Assembly (NCBI GenBank): GCA_003255065.1
Contig: QAOA01001003.1
Location: 135,756 to 199,755, forward strand
Source: Cercis canadensis
Taxonomy: Eukaryota; Streptophyta; Magnoliopsida; Fabales; Fabaceae
Direction: 5' to 3'
Length of the DNA stretch: 64,000 nucleotides
Part shown: positions 11,042 to 23,607 of the stretch, piece by piece
Position numbering within the stretch: the first letter of the stretch is position 1
Layout: every line of letters begins with the position of its first letter
Made by a program: the position numbers and the translations under genes
The notes under the pieces: model-generated
What the model saw: the letters and a program-made list of their open reading frames with translations, nothing else
Database searches by the model: none
What the model was told of the DNA's origin: nothing

Positions 11042-14000
11042 CTAACTCTTCATAGATGGGAAGCCACGTACCATTCCCATCTCAAGTTTATGGGTAAAAC
11101 ATTAACATGCAGCAAGAAAGGTTATTGATTAAAGCCAGACTTGAGTTGCGCATGGTCAATTTTAAATATACCGTAAGTTTTTACAATATAATTATGAAGG
11201 TTTTTTTAGATACTTTTAATATTTATGTCGTATGTTATACTACATGAGAATAACCAATATATGAATGACATGTGTACAAATCAACTGTTTTTAAGTTTAT
11301 TTGAGAAAATAAGATAAATTATATTTATATCCAATAAAATATGAAAATTACGTATGTTTGTCACGTCAATGTAGTATGACATACTCATGTAGTATCATAG
11401 AATTCTTGTATAATTATATATTGATTTATTCATTTTAAATCCACATTTCAGAATTTAGTTGTTCAAATGTATCAGATCATGCTTTTATTCAAACTTAGGT
11501 CTATTAATTGATCAAATATGCATGATTATAAGAGGTAGATTTCTAGACATTTCTTCCTACCAAACGTAGGAGGTGTTTAGGTTGGTTGTGGGGGACAAAC
11601 ATAGATGGTGTTCATAAAGCATAGAAATAGTCTAAAAGCATCGATCATGAATTGAAAAAAATAAACATTTATATAAGGTATTAAAAAATTTCACCACTTG
11701 AGATGGGAATCGTCTCAAAGATGCTTTTTTTTTTTAATTTTTTTTTATAAGCATAAGTTTAGGAAGAGGGCAAACTATCCAATTTCAAGGTCAAAGTGTG
11801 CCACAAGTCTCAGCAAAAATTTATAGTAATACTTACATATTTGCTACTAAATAAAAACTGCTCACAGTGAGATTCAAATTTAAGCCTTACAAATAAAGTA
11901 ATTTAATCATTACTAGTTGAATTAACTCTCATTAGCATCTCAAAGATGATTGAGCCCACCCAAACTTTAAACTCTCAATACTATATTTCTCAAAGAAATC
12001 TTGAAGCGTGATGATGATTGTCCTCTCCTTCTTTCCTCAATAAAGACAAGCTAGGACGCTTTCAGCATATTAAGTTGCTTTCTGACAAGTACTATCTTGA
12101 AACTAAGGACTTAAAAATTAGAAAGTAAAAATATTTCCCATAACCATCCAATCCCACACTATCTTGAAACTAACCATGTTTAAATTAAAAAAAGAAAAAG
12201 AAAGATAAATACTCAAGGAATGGGGTAGTTAGTTAAAATCAAGAGTTAGTTTCCTATTCTCTATCCAACCAATGAGCGTACTACCCTTTTGGTGTTAAAA
12301 AAACAAAGGAATTAAAAATAAAAAAAATAAAAATACGCCCTATAACCATCCCAGACTATCCAAAAACTAACCATGTGTAAATTAAGAAACCAAAAAGGAG
12401 TAAATCACACTATTACTTTGAGGTTTGTCAAAATAATAGCAAACTCTAAACTTGCCCACAAATTATACTCCATCCCTTTTCCTCCTTTTGACTAACTGTT
12501 AACTAAGCATTAAAACAATTTTGAAAAAAGAATTGCTATTACAATTGTTTTTTGTGCTAATTGTTTCAATTACTCAAAGGGAAAACCAAGACTTACTTTT
12601 TTTTCTTAAGCAATATTATCACCCAATAAAAAAAAGAAGAAGAAAGAAAGAATATAAAGGCTATCATAACATTAAAACATATACATTCAATTTTAGCATT
12701 GATTCTTATATAATTCACTCCAAGAGTAGGAAAAATGTTGAAGACCTTGCTTAGCACAATAAATAGTTCTAGGAAGTATTACTATCTAAGTTAAGACATA
12801 TATGCATATGATCATTATTAGATGAACACTACACCAAGACCAATAATTCAAGTTGTTATATCAAAATTTTAAAATGTTAATTTGAGTCCAAAAAAATGTC
12901 AAATATATTAATCTCAAGTAATGAATAATAAAATAACATACTCATTAATGGTAATAATAATACTTAAATTCTCTACGTTAATAGGCTAGGGTTTGAGAGA
13001 GAAGCTCTCCCTTCTCTCTAAAAACTCACCCACCTCTGCAACTTTTCTCCGGCAAGGTCCGACTAGCTCCTCTACTGTCCTTAGGTGCGGCTTTTTCTGG
13101 TAAGTCCGGCCCTTTTCTTGTTTCTCCTCTTCTCCTTCTTATAAGGTTTCTTCTCCTTCTTTTTGTGTGGCGGCAGCCCTATTTGTCTGTTTTATTCCAT
13201 TGTTTGTGTTTTTTTAGGTGTTTTGGTTTGTCCTTTCAATAAATTGTTCCAATATGTCAGTTGTGTTTAACACACTCTCCTTGTTCAAAGGTAGATCTGG
13301 TGTTCTATGAGGTTAATCCATCAAATTGAACCTCTATTTTGGGTAGATCTTGAAATTTTCATATCATATTTCATGTATTCTGTAAAGATAATACTTCAAG
13401 TAAACCGAGCGTTTAACCTTTCTATAACATATTTGGTGTTTTTCTCCACCGTTAAAGATGCTTTGTCGTCAATTGTCATTGGTTTCTGTTTTGCCAAGAC
13501 CTGGAGCCATGCATTTATTCTCCTTTTAGTATAGGGAGAAAAATATATAAGTTTGTTTTGGGGTATTAGCTTTTTGAATTTCAAGAAATATTGTATTGAG
13601 AATTTATTATGTAAGTGCTGATTGGTTTAATGCAATGAAATTACATTTTTAATTAAAAAAAACTTATAATTTAAGTGATAAACTACCTGATACATGGAAA
13701 AGGTGGATTTATATGTGGCTTGTAGAAATATTGAGAATTTTCATGGTTTGGTGGAAGTGGGTGTGCTAGTTAATGGAAGAGAAAATTTTGCCAATGAAGC
13801 CCAACACATTAGAGGATTATGAACAAGATTACTCTCCTACTGGATAGGATATATTATCAAGCCACTTAGAAAGTGGCACTTATGTTTTTTTTTATTCTTT
13901 TTTATTCATGAAATAAATATTATGCCATGTAATTTTTTTTTATTGTGCTAAAATGTGTTAAATTTAGGTTTGAATTATAGTTAGAGGGAATANGTTAATG

Positions 14001-15000
14001 GAAGAGAAAATTTTGCCAATGAAGCCCAACACATTAGAGGATTATGAACAAGATTACTCTCCTACTGGATGGGATATATTATCAAGCCACTTAGAAAGTG
14101 GCACTTATGTTTTTTTTTATTCTTTTTTATTCATGAAATAAATATTATGCCATGTAATTTTTTTTTATTGTGCTAAAATGTGTTAAATTTAGGTTTGAAT
14201 TATAGTTAGAGGGAATATTCCATCAAAATGTGTTAAGTCAACAATTAGACAAAGGGAGGGGATGGGATGAAGTGTAATTTTTTGCCAAATTTGGAGTTTC
14301 CTGTTATTTTGGTAAACCTCAAGGTAGTGGAGCATAATTTACTAGAAAAAAAAAAGATAACACTACTCAATGAATGAGACAATTGGAATGCAGAGTTAGT
14401 TAGTTTTTTTTTTTGGTACAATGAAGAGGTAGTTTCCTTTTCTCTCTCCAACAAATGAGCAGCCCCTTTTGGTGTCCAAAAATAAGGAATTTAAAAATAA
14501 AAAAACAAATTAACAGGTCAAAAGCAATAAACAAGCATACATGATCTTCCATATTTTATGATTATACATTTTCTAGCAATTACTTTCTTTTTCTTTTTTA
14601 ATTATACTGTGTTTTTTTCAGAAAAGAAAAAGAAATTATTAATAGGCACATCAATGTGTGTCAAGATGTTAGTAAAAGTTAGAATTAAATATCTTTTTTC
14701 ATAACTGAATAATTTATGAAATGTTGTTTTAGTCTATGATTTTTTTTGTGTTATTTTAGTTTTCGAATAATCATTCTGCCTATCAAATTAGTCATTTAGT
14801 GATCATTTTTGGTACTTACGAGGACTAGTTTGGTGGGTGGAGTGATTATTCGATGACTAAAGTGACAAAAAAAATTAGAGACAAAAGTGACATTTGAGAA
14901 ATAATTTAAAGACGAAAAATATATTTTACTCTAAAAGTTTGGTCTAGATCACTCTCAGCTAAGGATAGGCACAACCTAAGAAGCACCGAAACATGTGTTT
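11042..15000. other. Long intergenic region with diverged repeats, no gene
   Basis: No coding similarity. Segments at about 12190-12330 and 14340-14500 are diverged direct repeats: both carry TACTCAA.GAATG, a GTTAGTTTCC-like stretch, CCAA.(C/A)AATGAGC and CCTTTTGGTGT followed by A-rich DNA. A CT-rich, leader-like stretch lies near 12985-13150 but no downstream coding region follows it. Confidence 0.45.
13769..14217. repeat. 224-bp direct duplication split by a single N
   Basis: 13769-13992 and 13994-14217 are almost identical (one clear substitution, GGATAGG against GGATGGG). They are joined by one N at 13993. This is best read as overlapping contig ends that were not merged. Confidence 0.85.
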
Positions 15001-15476
15001 TTTGGGATGTACCTGTTTCAGGTACGCTTCCGAAACGTGAAACACCGAGTTTTTCCTTTTTTTAATTTATTTTGAGTTTCGAAACGCACCGAAACACATC
15101 ATTTTGTCTACGAAACGGGTTACTGGCTGTTGGTCATGTGAAACGATGACGTTTTAAGATTTTGAATGATAGGTCACGCGAAATGACAACGTTTTGGCTT
15201 GCTAAATGACTGGTCATGCAGATACGACGCCTTTTGGGGTGGGGTGGAAATCCAACTTATTAGAACGATGCCATTTTTCTTGGGGCTAAATCCTTTCTTC
15301 TTCTCCCCGAAATCAGAATTCATAGCACTACAGTAGAGAGCCCCAATTTTTCTTTCAAAATTTATCATCCTACTTCTCGATGAACAGCTGCTCCTCCTCT
15401 TCCATTGCTCAACCAAAGTGAAGGGTGTGTGGATTAAAGGCTTTGAAGGTTATTTTGTGGCCACCTTTGAGGTAAT

Positions 15477-17736
15477 ATGACTTCATCTCCCTCTGAAAAT
15501 TCTAGTAGTTTTACTAGTAGACCTATTAATGAAGAATCATCATCTAATGCTCAAAAAGAGGGGGCTCCTCTTTGGGGGTATGTGACTATTAATGATTATG
15601 AATATAGGAAGAGTGGTGGGACTAAAAATTGGCAATGCAATTTTTGTAATGGAGTTTTTCAAGGAACATATACTAGGGTTAGACACCATTTGTTGAGTAT
15701 TTCTGGATTGGGTATACAAGGGTGCCCAAATGTCACTAGTGAGAATATAGCATCAATGAATGCCATGATTGAGGCAGCTGAAGTTAGAAAAAAAACCCAA
15801 GGAAGTTCCATTACCTCCTAGTCTTAATCCTATGGTTGAGGAATCAATTAGGGGAAATAAAAGAAGGGCTATTAGTCCTCTTGAAAAAGCTTTTAATCAG
15901 GTAATTAGAGAACGAATTAAGTCTAAAATTAATGCAAGAATGTTTTATTTAGTTGATTTTTCTTTTAATCTTGCACGTAATCCTCATTACACAAATGCAT
16001 TTCAAATGTGTGCAAACAACATTATTTCTTATTTTGGGCCTCCTAGTTATAATGCATTAAGAACTACTTTGTTGCAAAAAAAGATGGCAAATGTTAAGAG
16101 ATTAATGCTACCAATTAAAGAGACTTAAAAGGAGAAGAGATTGAGCATAGTGAGTGATGGATGGACTGATGTTCAAAGGAGGCCACTAATTAATTTTATG
16201 GCTGTTTCTGATGGTGGTCCTATGTTTTTGAAAGCTATTGATGATTCTGCAGAATATAAAGATAAAAATTATATTGCTTAATTGATAAGATCTGTAGTTC
16301 AAGAAGTTGGCCCAAACAATGTGGTGCAAATTATCATGACAATGCCCCAGTTTGTAAGGCTTCTAGTTTAATAATTGAAGATGAATATCCTTTCATATTC
16401 TGGACCCTTTGTGTGGTGCATACATTAAATCTTGCATTGGAGAATATTTGTGTTGCTAAAAACACAGAGAGAAATGAGAATGCTTATAATCTATGTCATT
16501 GGATCACTCAAGTTACTGAAGATGCTATGTTTATTAGGAAGTTTATCATGAATCATTCAATGAGGCTATCCATATTTAATGCATTTGTGCCTTTAAAATT
16601 GTTGGCCATTGCTGAAACAAGATTTGATTTAACCATAGTGATGCTTAAAAGGCTAAAGCTCATAAAACATGCTCTCCAAAACATGGTTATTAGTGATCAA
16701 TAGACTAGTTATAAAGATGATGATGTTGGAAAGGCTGGCTATGTGAGATGAACTCTTTTGGATGAAGTTTGGTGGGATAAGGTCGACTATATCCTTTCTC
16801 TTACAAGGTCTATCTATGAAATGCTTCGACTTTGTGATACTGATAAGCCTACATTGCATTTGATCTATGGTTTTTGGGATTGCATGATTGGAGAAGTCAA
16901 GTCAGCCATATATAGACATGAAGGAAAGCAATCCCATGAGCAATCATCCTTTTATGATGCGGTGTATGGAATACTTCTTAGTTGTTAGACAAGGAGTTGT
17001 TCACCGTTGCATTATTTGACTCATTCACTAAATCCAAGGTAAATTTTAAATCAATTTTCTTCATTTAATTTCTTAATTTTTTTATATAAAGTTTGAGATA
17101 TATTGTTTCATTTTTTCTCTCCATATTATGTAGGTATTATAGTGATAAATGGCTTAGTGAGACACCAAATAGAGTTGCTCCACATCGGGATAATGAAATA
17201 TCCAAAGAAAGGAACAGGTGTTTCAATAGGTACTTTCAAAGTGATGAGGAGTTAACAAGGGTGCAAAATGAGCTCTTTGATTTCTCTGGAAACTTTGGAG
17301 ATTTTTCTTGCCCTCAATCCATTAAAGATAGAGGGAGATTAGAACCAAATGTTTGGTGGAATAACTATGGGGCTGCTGCCCCTTTGCTCCAAGCACTTGC
17401 TTTCAAGCTTCTTGGCCAACCATGCTCATCATCTTGCTGTGAAAGAAGTAGTACATACTCCTTTATCCATTCAATGAAGAGGAACTTGATGAATCCTCAG
17501 AGGGCTGAAGATTTAGTATTTGTTCATACAAATCTTTGTCTTTGGTCAAGGAGAAGTGATAAATATTTAAGTGGAGACACTAAAAATTGGGATGTTGTTG
17601 GAGATAATTGGAACTATTTGATGGGAGTGATGGTCTTGAAATTGTTAACTTATCACTTGATGAACTTGAGATGGAAGCTGTAATCATTGGTGATGGTGGT
17701 GATGGAAATGATGAAATTAATAGTGTTAGGAGTTGA
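15477..17736 (+). pseudogene. hAT-family transposase pseudogene (BED finger, DUF659-like core, hAT dimerisation)
   Basis: The start at 15477 gives a Ser-rich leader, then a BED-type zinc finger (WQCNFCNGVFQGTYTRVRHH). The catalytic core follows with RLSIVSDGWTDVQRRPLINF near 16140 and a broken frame at about 16325-16345. Later come HTLNLALENICV and LLAIAETRFDLTIVMLKRL. An intron at 17039-17133 (GTAAAT...TAG) joins NPR to YYSDKWL. The C-terminal dimerisation region contains WWNNYGAAAPLLQALAFKLL, CSSSCCERSSTYSFIHSMKR and NLCLWSRR. A frameshift near 17615 must be passed to reach the acidic tail (LEIVNLSLDELEMEAV) and the stop at 17734. Stops at about 16126, 16279, 16701, 16749 and 16986 make it non-functional. 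It would have cut and pasted its own element. Confidence 0.9.
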
Positions 17737-17851
17737 ATTTTGATTGATGATTTGTACTTTGAGTTAATACTTGTTAGTTGTTACTTATTTGTTAAGGATT
17801 AATGGTTGATATTTTTAATATTTGGAGAATTTTAAGATTTTTCATTCTATT

Positions 17852-17853
<2 letters not shown>

Positions 17854-17894
<41 letters not shown>

Positions 17895-17895
17895 N
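17854..17895. repeat. (TA)n microsatellite ending at a single-N join
   Basis: About 20 TA units, then N at 17895 and unrelated sequence. The join is unreliable. Confidence 0.9.
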
Positions 17896-18004
17896 TTGCT
17901 GGATGATTGCATTTCTGTCTAATGCATGCCATTTCTTATAAAAAAAAAAAAAGAGAGAGAGAGAGAGAATGAATATTCACTAGACCCATATCATAGAGTG
18001 AAGA

Positions 18005-18413
18005 TGACGAGGGAAGAAATAGGGGAAAGGCATAACACAAAGATGATGCTAAATTTTACTTCACAAAGTTTGGATCAAAAGAGAAATAAATAACCTCTAT
18101 TCTCAAATGTATTATCAAAATGTTCAAATATTCAAGTGTAGCTTCCTTCACTTGATACAAGATATTTATAAGCTCCAAATAAAACATTTCACAAGTAAAT
18201 GTAAATGGAAAAATAAATACATATAGCTGATAACAAGAAACTACAACTCCTAAGCTACAACTTTCAAGGCATCACTTTAAAGCTTCAAAACTATCCACTT
18301 GCTTAGAATCTGATAACTAATTATGCCTTTTTGGAAAGATAAATAATTTTGTTTTCTAATGCCACAAACCATGCATAAATCAGATTGTTCTAGACAAAAT
18401 TATGATAGAAACA
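18005..18413 (-). repeat. Gypsy relic 3' LTR
   Basis: Matches 25373-25782 over its whole length with scattered differences. Shared blocks include ATGTATTATCAAAATGTTC and TAAATACATATAG. On the minus strand it runs TGTTTC...TCA. Confidence 0.82.
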
Positions 18414-20095
18414 CTAAACACTGCTTAGTTAGTGAATCTGCACTTCTTGAAGCACCACAATGAATGCAAGCTCGTCCACTTTCTTGAATGACTTCAATTT
18501 TGATTAGACCACGTTATTGCACTATATCATACTCCCCAAGGTGGAAAAATAACTCGTCCTCAAGTTAAGCTCTCTTTCAAATAAAGAACTTTTGTTGAAG
18601 GCTTCCCAAGCAACATAAACCAGAAATTAGCTCTCATTTTGTCACGTTGAACTTGACATCTTCCATACCAAATGAAAAAAACACTTAGAATATTTGAAGT
18701 TCTTGGAATTCATCGCATGTGTATTATGTATAAGTTGTGCAATTGAAATAGACTTCAATTGCGTCTTCATTTGATTCCCAAGTCGAATCAAGTGTTGAAT
18801 AAAATTGGAATGCATTAAATCAACTCCAATAAAATTAACGTACTCCATTTTTAAACACTCTAGAAAAGTTGAAATTCTATAAAGTATTGAATTGCTTAAA
18901 ATATCTTTATAAAAAAAATCTTTAGACACAACAAGAAAAGAAGGAATTTCTCATGGAAATTTCTCACGGAAACAAATTCAGTTAAAAAATTGAGTGAGTT
19001 CTTGTGAAATTTCTCATTGATTTTGACTGTTAAGATTTTCTCACGGACTTTCTCTCGGATGCTAATGTCTGTGAGAAATACCTAAGAGAAATTATGTGAG
19101 AAAAAAATTACAACCGTCATCATTATTGTGGCTAGGGTTCTCATAGACAGTGTCTGTGAGAAAAATCCAATTTTCTCATAGAATTTCTCATGGCACTGGA
19201 CCTTCGTGAGAAAGTCCATGAGAAATACGTTGCGCACCATTTCACTTAAAATTTGAATTTTAATTTTTTTCTCATAGACAAATTTCGTGAGAAATTCTAC
19301 ATTTCTTCTTCCCTACGACGCCGCAGCCTCCATTTTCAAAACATCTTCAATTTCCCTCTCCTATGTTCTCAATCTCTTCTTGAAGCTTTCTCCACCATTT
19401 CTTCTCCCTTTCCTTGGGTTTTACAGTGCACGACATCCCAATCCAGTTTACCGATTTAGATTTTGGACTTTTAGCTCATTGAAGTAGGTTCTATTATCCC
19501 TCTTTTGTCTCTGAATCTTTATATATTTTCTATAAGGAACTGTCTGTGAATTTGCATGCACATTATGTGTTTTGCTGTTTGGAATGTTTATTGGTGATTT
19601 TAGATAGTATTAGAGTTGTTTTGGATGCAGCTGAATAATGTAGGTTGTTGGCTGAATTTGGGTAGTGAAATTGAGAATGAATTTGATGTCATTTGTTAAG
19701 ATTAGATTGGGGTTTTTTGTTATATGCTTGATGTAGAATAATTGTGGAATTTTTTTTTGAATTTTTTAGAATGGTGAATGATTTATTAGATATTTTGTTA
19801 TATGTGCGAATTTAATTATTTAAATTGGAAATGAATTTTGTTAATTGTTGTTGAAATTTAATTGGGGTTTATGTGAATCATATGGAATAAATTTGCTAAT
19901 TTTTTGGATTTTTTTTGAATGATGTAGAATTAGTTTTTTAATTTTTCCTATTGCTATGTAATTTTTACTTGTACAGTTGTGTAACTTTTTTGTTTTGGAA
20001 GAAAATATTATTTTGTTTTGGTTCTTTTGTAATTATGTGAAATTTTAAATTCTTAAATTGTTCAAATTTTAGGGGAGACACTGCCAAATTTTTGG

Positions 20096-20200
20096 TTTAT
20101 GGTTTAAGGGTTAGGGTTAAGTTTAGGAGTTAGGGTTTAAGAGTTTAGGTGTTAGGATTTAAGCTTTAGAAGTTAGGGTTTAGGGTTTGGTAATTTATTG
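20096..20200 (+). repeat. Degenerate telomere-like tract (TTTAGGG type)
   Basis: Many variants of GGGTTTAGGGT and GTTAGGGTTTAG lie in the presumed intron just upstream of the ATG exon at 20239. The mirrored tract is at 21060-21375. Confidence 0.75.
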
Positions 20201-20238
20201 TTTTATTAATTTCAGCTTAATTACTCTTTGTGTGACAG

Positions 20239-20485
20239 ATGTCAGACCATCCACACCATTCATCTCCAGCAGCAGTGCCTTCCAGGATGGACAAAAGGAA
20301 GGCTAGTGCTCGGCCATCTTAGACCGAGCAAGCAGCCTTGCCCTTATCTATGTAGGCTAGTGCTCGGCCATCGTAGACTCCGCTCGTTGATGTACCCAGC
20401 CCTTAGTAGAGCTGTGTTGGAAGTGACAAAAAACCTCCAGAGCGTTGGACTCTCTGTCCAACTCCTTCATCTACAAAAAACATAA
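20239..20485 (+). pseudogene. Ptta-type CACTA protein, first coding exon of the left arm, broken
   Basis: An ACAG acceptor precedes the ATG at 20239. The frame opens with MSDHPHHSSPAAVPSRMDKR and is then interrupted by TAG codons in a Pro/Ser-rich leader. It is homologous to the inverted copy at 20690-20993 (MSDHPRQSSPTAG...). The rest of this left-arm gene is replaced by the inverted arm. Confidence 0.55.
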
Positions 20486-20514
20486 ATTGTTAGTAAACAT
20501 AAATTAACATATCT

Positions 20515-20993
20515 TAAAGGCTGCTCATACTTCAACTTGTAGACAGCGGAAAGTACGTTCACAAACTCCTTGGAAGGGTAAAAGCTGGAAAAAAAACATA
20601 ATTAATTTTCAAGTAATAGAAATAACTAATAGTAAAGTAATAAAAAAAATTCAAAAATTAAGTATTAAAATTAACTTACTTTTTCCTCCCGTGTGGCACA
20701 ATAACCAAACAACCATAAGTCAGTTGGGAGCTCGGTCGTGGTCGTGGAGAGTCTAAAATTGACGGACTTGCGTGAGACAACCATGCAGCTGTTGACAATG
20801 CAAAGCTTGGGGTCGCAGCTCCTGAGCACCCCTCCCTTGTTGCAGTGGGCGATGGGGTGCGCGCCAACCTCGGGGTCGGCATGAACATAGACAAGGCCAA
20901 CTCGGTCTGAGAAGGTCGAGCAACAGCCTTGCCTTTGTCCTTCTTGGATGGCTACCCAGCTGTGGGAGATGACTGTCTCGGATGGTCTGACAT
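20515..20993 (-). pseudogene. Ptta/En/Spm (Transposase_24-like) N-terminal exons of the inverted arm
   Basis: On the minus strand the ATG at 20993 opens MSDHPRQSSPTAG. A stop is followed by a Ser/Pro/Ala-rich region and then SSQLTYGCLVIVPHGRKK. A donor (AAAGTAAGTT) near 20681 and an acceptor (TTCCAG) near 20588 lead to FYPSKEFVNVLSAVYKLKYE. The continuation of this pattern (SKEPVNYLSTIYKSKYEDMW) is found on the plus strand at 22480, so gene halves of related copies face each other. It encodes no complete protein. Confidence 0.6.
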
Positions 20994-21059
20994 CTGTCAT
21001 ACAATTTAAATAAAATCAATGAAAATGTTAGAACAATAAAACAGTAATCCTTAAAGTCA

Positions 21060-21375
21060 AACCTAAACCTCAAAACCCCTAATCCCAAATTACTAAACCC
21101 TAAATCTCAAACCCCTAAATTCTAACCCCTAAACCTTAAATCCCAAAATCCTAAAACTTTAACCCTTAAACCCCAAACCCCAAACTTATAAACCTTAAAT
21201 CCTAATCTCTAAACTCTAAATCTTAAATCTCAAACTCCAAAATCCCAAACCATAAACCCTAAATGTAACTACTAAACTCTAACCCTTAAACCTTGAACCC
21301 TAAACTCCTAAACCCTAAACACTAACCCCTAATCATAAACCATAAATGTAAAGCCTAAACCCTAACCCTAAACCA
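21060..21375 (-). repeat. Degenerate telomere-like tract (CCCTAAA type), mirrored
   Basis: About 300 bases of variants of AAACCCTAAACC, AACCCCTAAATTC and similar, in the inverted arm, upstream of the minus-strand ATG at 20993. This is an expanded counterpart of 20096-20200. Confidence 0.8.
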
Positions 21376-22469
21376 TAAAGAAAAATTTAAGCAGAGTCTC
21401 CCCTAAAACTTGAACATTTTAGGAATTCAAAATTCCACACAAATATACAGAATTGCAATCACAAAATTACAATTTATTCTATAATTAAAAATTACATAGC
21501 AGTAGAGGTAAAAATTATACAGCAATAGAAAAAATTACAAAACTAATTCTATACCACCATTCAAATAATTAAAAAAAAAAGATATTCTAGAATAATTCCA
21601 CATCAAGCATATAACAAAAACCCTACCTAATATTAACCCCTAATATCAAGTTGATTATTAATTTCACTATCCAAATTCATCTATCAACCTAAACTATTCA
21701 ACTACATCTAACACAACTCCTATACTATCTAAAATAACCAATAAACATTATAAACTGCTAAATCATATAATATTCAAGCAAATTGACAAACAATTACTCA
21801 TAAAAAATGCATAAAAATTCATAGATAAGAGAGGCATAGTGGGACCTACCTCAATGAACTATAAATCGAAAAACTGAACCGATAGGATGAAAAAGGAGGT
21901 GAACCGCCGAAAAACTCAACTCCTGCCACCAAGAATGGTGAAAAAATGCCTCAGGCTAAGAGGGAAGAGAGAAGAAAGAAAAAAATGTTGAAAATGGAGA
22001 ATAGGAGGTGTAGCTGCGCGAGGAAGATGAAATACAAGTTTTCTCACGGAATTTCTCATAGATTTTTTCTGTGAGAAAAAACCCTGAAAATTAAAATTTT
22101 ATGTGAAAGAATGTATTGAAATTTCTCACAGACTTTTTCACGAACTTTTTCACGGATTTCTTTGTCCTTGAAAAAGTTCATAAGAAAATTCATGATTTCT
22201 CACGGACCCTATCCATAAGAATAGTGAACACATTAATGACAACCATTGGGACACAATTTCTTATGGACTATCTTACAGATTTTTCTTGTGGGGGGAGTAT
22301 TTTCTTTGAGTAATTCCATGAGAAAATCTCAACAGTCACATTCCGTGAGAAAATCCGTAATAAATATCGAGAGGAAGGAGTAAGTTAATCCTAGCATTGT
22401 CATATTATTTTTTTAATGTTTATAATTCATTATATGTTTGTGACAAACTGATAACATTTTTTTTACATC

Positions 22470-23607
22470 TTTCTTCCTTCCAAGGAACCCGTCAACTATC
22501 TTTCGACTATTTACAAGTCAAAATATGAGGACATGTGGCTAGAATTCACCTAAGTTCCTAATGAGGTGAAATACTTATGGTGGAACGAGTTCAAAGTAAT
22601 AACTATTCTTATTTACTTTTAATTTATTTAAAAGTAGCTTCATTTTAATGTTTACTAACTGTGATATTCTGTTTTCTAATGTAGAGGAAATGTGTATGGC
22701 CTGACTTTCAAAATGCAGTGATAACATCTGTGCCTCCTTTTGAGACATCAAGATCAGGCGCATGGTTGAGCTCTACTGTGTTGGTGGCATTGAGATCTAA
22801 ATGGGGCTCCACACAGTACAAGGCAGTGTCTGAGCAGAACAAGAAGAATTGGTTTTTGGATTAGGGCGGGTTATATATTTGTAAATAAACGGAGGCTGGT
22901 AAGTTTGTAATTAATAACTTAGTTTAATTTTGTAACTAATTTAAAATTGTGTTTATGTTTACTAATGATTGCATTTTTTTTTGGTAGACAAAGGAGTTAG
23001 GGAGAAAGCCCAACCCACCAGAGGTCTTTCGTCACCTCCAACACAGTTCCACCAAGGGCTGGGTCCATCCACGAGCTTAGTCCACTTATTTAAGTATTTT
23101 TCATGTTCATTACTCTTTATGTCAGTTAATTATATGTTTGTATTTTGTATTAACGTGTCACTTTCATCTATGTAGACTAAGTTTGAGAGGCACTAGTATG
23201 AGAGCTAGGCTCAGTCTTATTCTTCTTCTATTGACAACACTGGGCTATAGCTCAATGTCGTCGGTGACAAGAACAAGAAGGTTCACATTTACAACATGGG
23301 CTCTGAGGCTGGTGTGATGGACTTGGCCCAACCTTAGGTGACCTAGCCTTCCCAGCAAACAGATCCTTGCCTGTCAGAGGTGTTGTCACATATAGTAGCC
23401 ATGTCGCAACGAGTTTAGGAGCTGGAGACGTACAAGACAGTAGTGGATACTTGTATTGTAGAGTCCTTTAGTGGATTTGCATTAGACCTTGCAACCACAT
23501 TGGCACAGATCTTGCTTGCTCAGGTTGTGTCAACTGTCGTTGCTGCACCTCTCTTGGTTGATGATGATGCAGCGGAGGATTTGGACGTAGACGATGGGGA
23601 TGTTTAA
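22470..23607 (+). pseudogene. Ptta/En/Spm (Transposase_24) protein, C-terminal exons, with stops
   Basis: Four plausible exons. 22470-22593 reads SKEPVNYLSTIYKSKYEDMW and YLWWNEFK. 22685-22898 reads RKCVWPDFQNAVITSVPPFE, GAWLSS and YKAVSEQNKKNW. 22989-23094 reads TKELGRKPNPPEVFRHLQ, the characteristic family motif. 23176-23607 reads VHIYNMGSEAGVMDLAQP and then a hydrophobic to acidic C-terminus DDDAAEDLDVDDGDV with a TAA at 23605. At least nine in-frame stops occur, mostly TAG where CAG (Gln) is likely. The family is a CACTA accessory protein; its exact activity is unproven. Confidence 0.68.

Larger units (their letters stand above)
15000..17895 (+). mobile_element. hAT element, right end missing
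   Basis: Upstream of the transposase, 15000-15260 carries short repeated motifs (CGAAACG, GACGTTTT, AACGATGCC) and the palindrome GTACCTG-TTT-CAGGTAC, fitting a subterminal binding region. The 3' non-coding part (17715-17853) matches the complement of 49595-49725, where the terminus CAGGTACGGGTACGGGTACG is preserved. Here the right terminus is lost in a TA repeat and a single-N join at 17895. The exact left boundary is uncertain. Confidence 0.55.

Noticed and set aside
12521-13584. Small open frames and a CT-rich leader as a possible gene
   Set aside because: No similarity, no splice-supported continuation, and skewed AT composition.
21060-21375. True telomere or chromosome end
   Set aside because: The repeats are degenerate, internal to a CACTA element and mirrored in its other arm.
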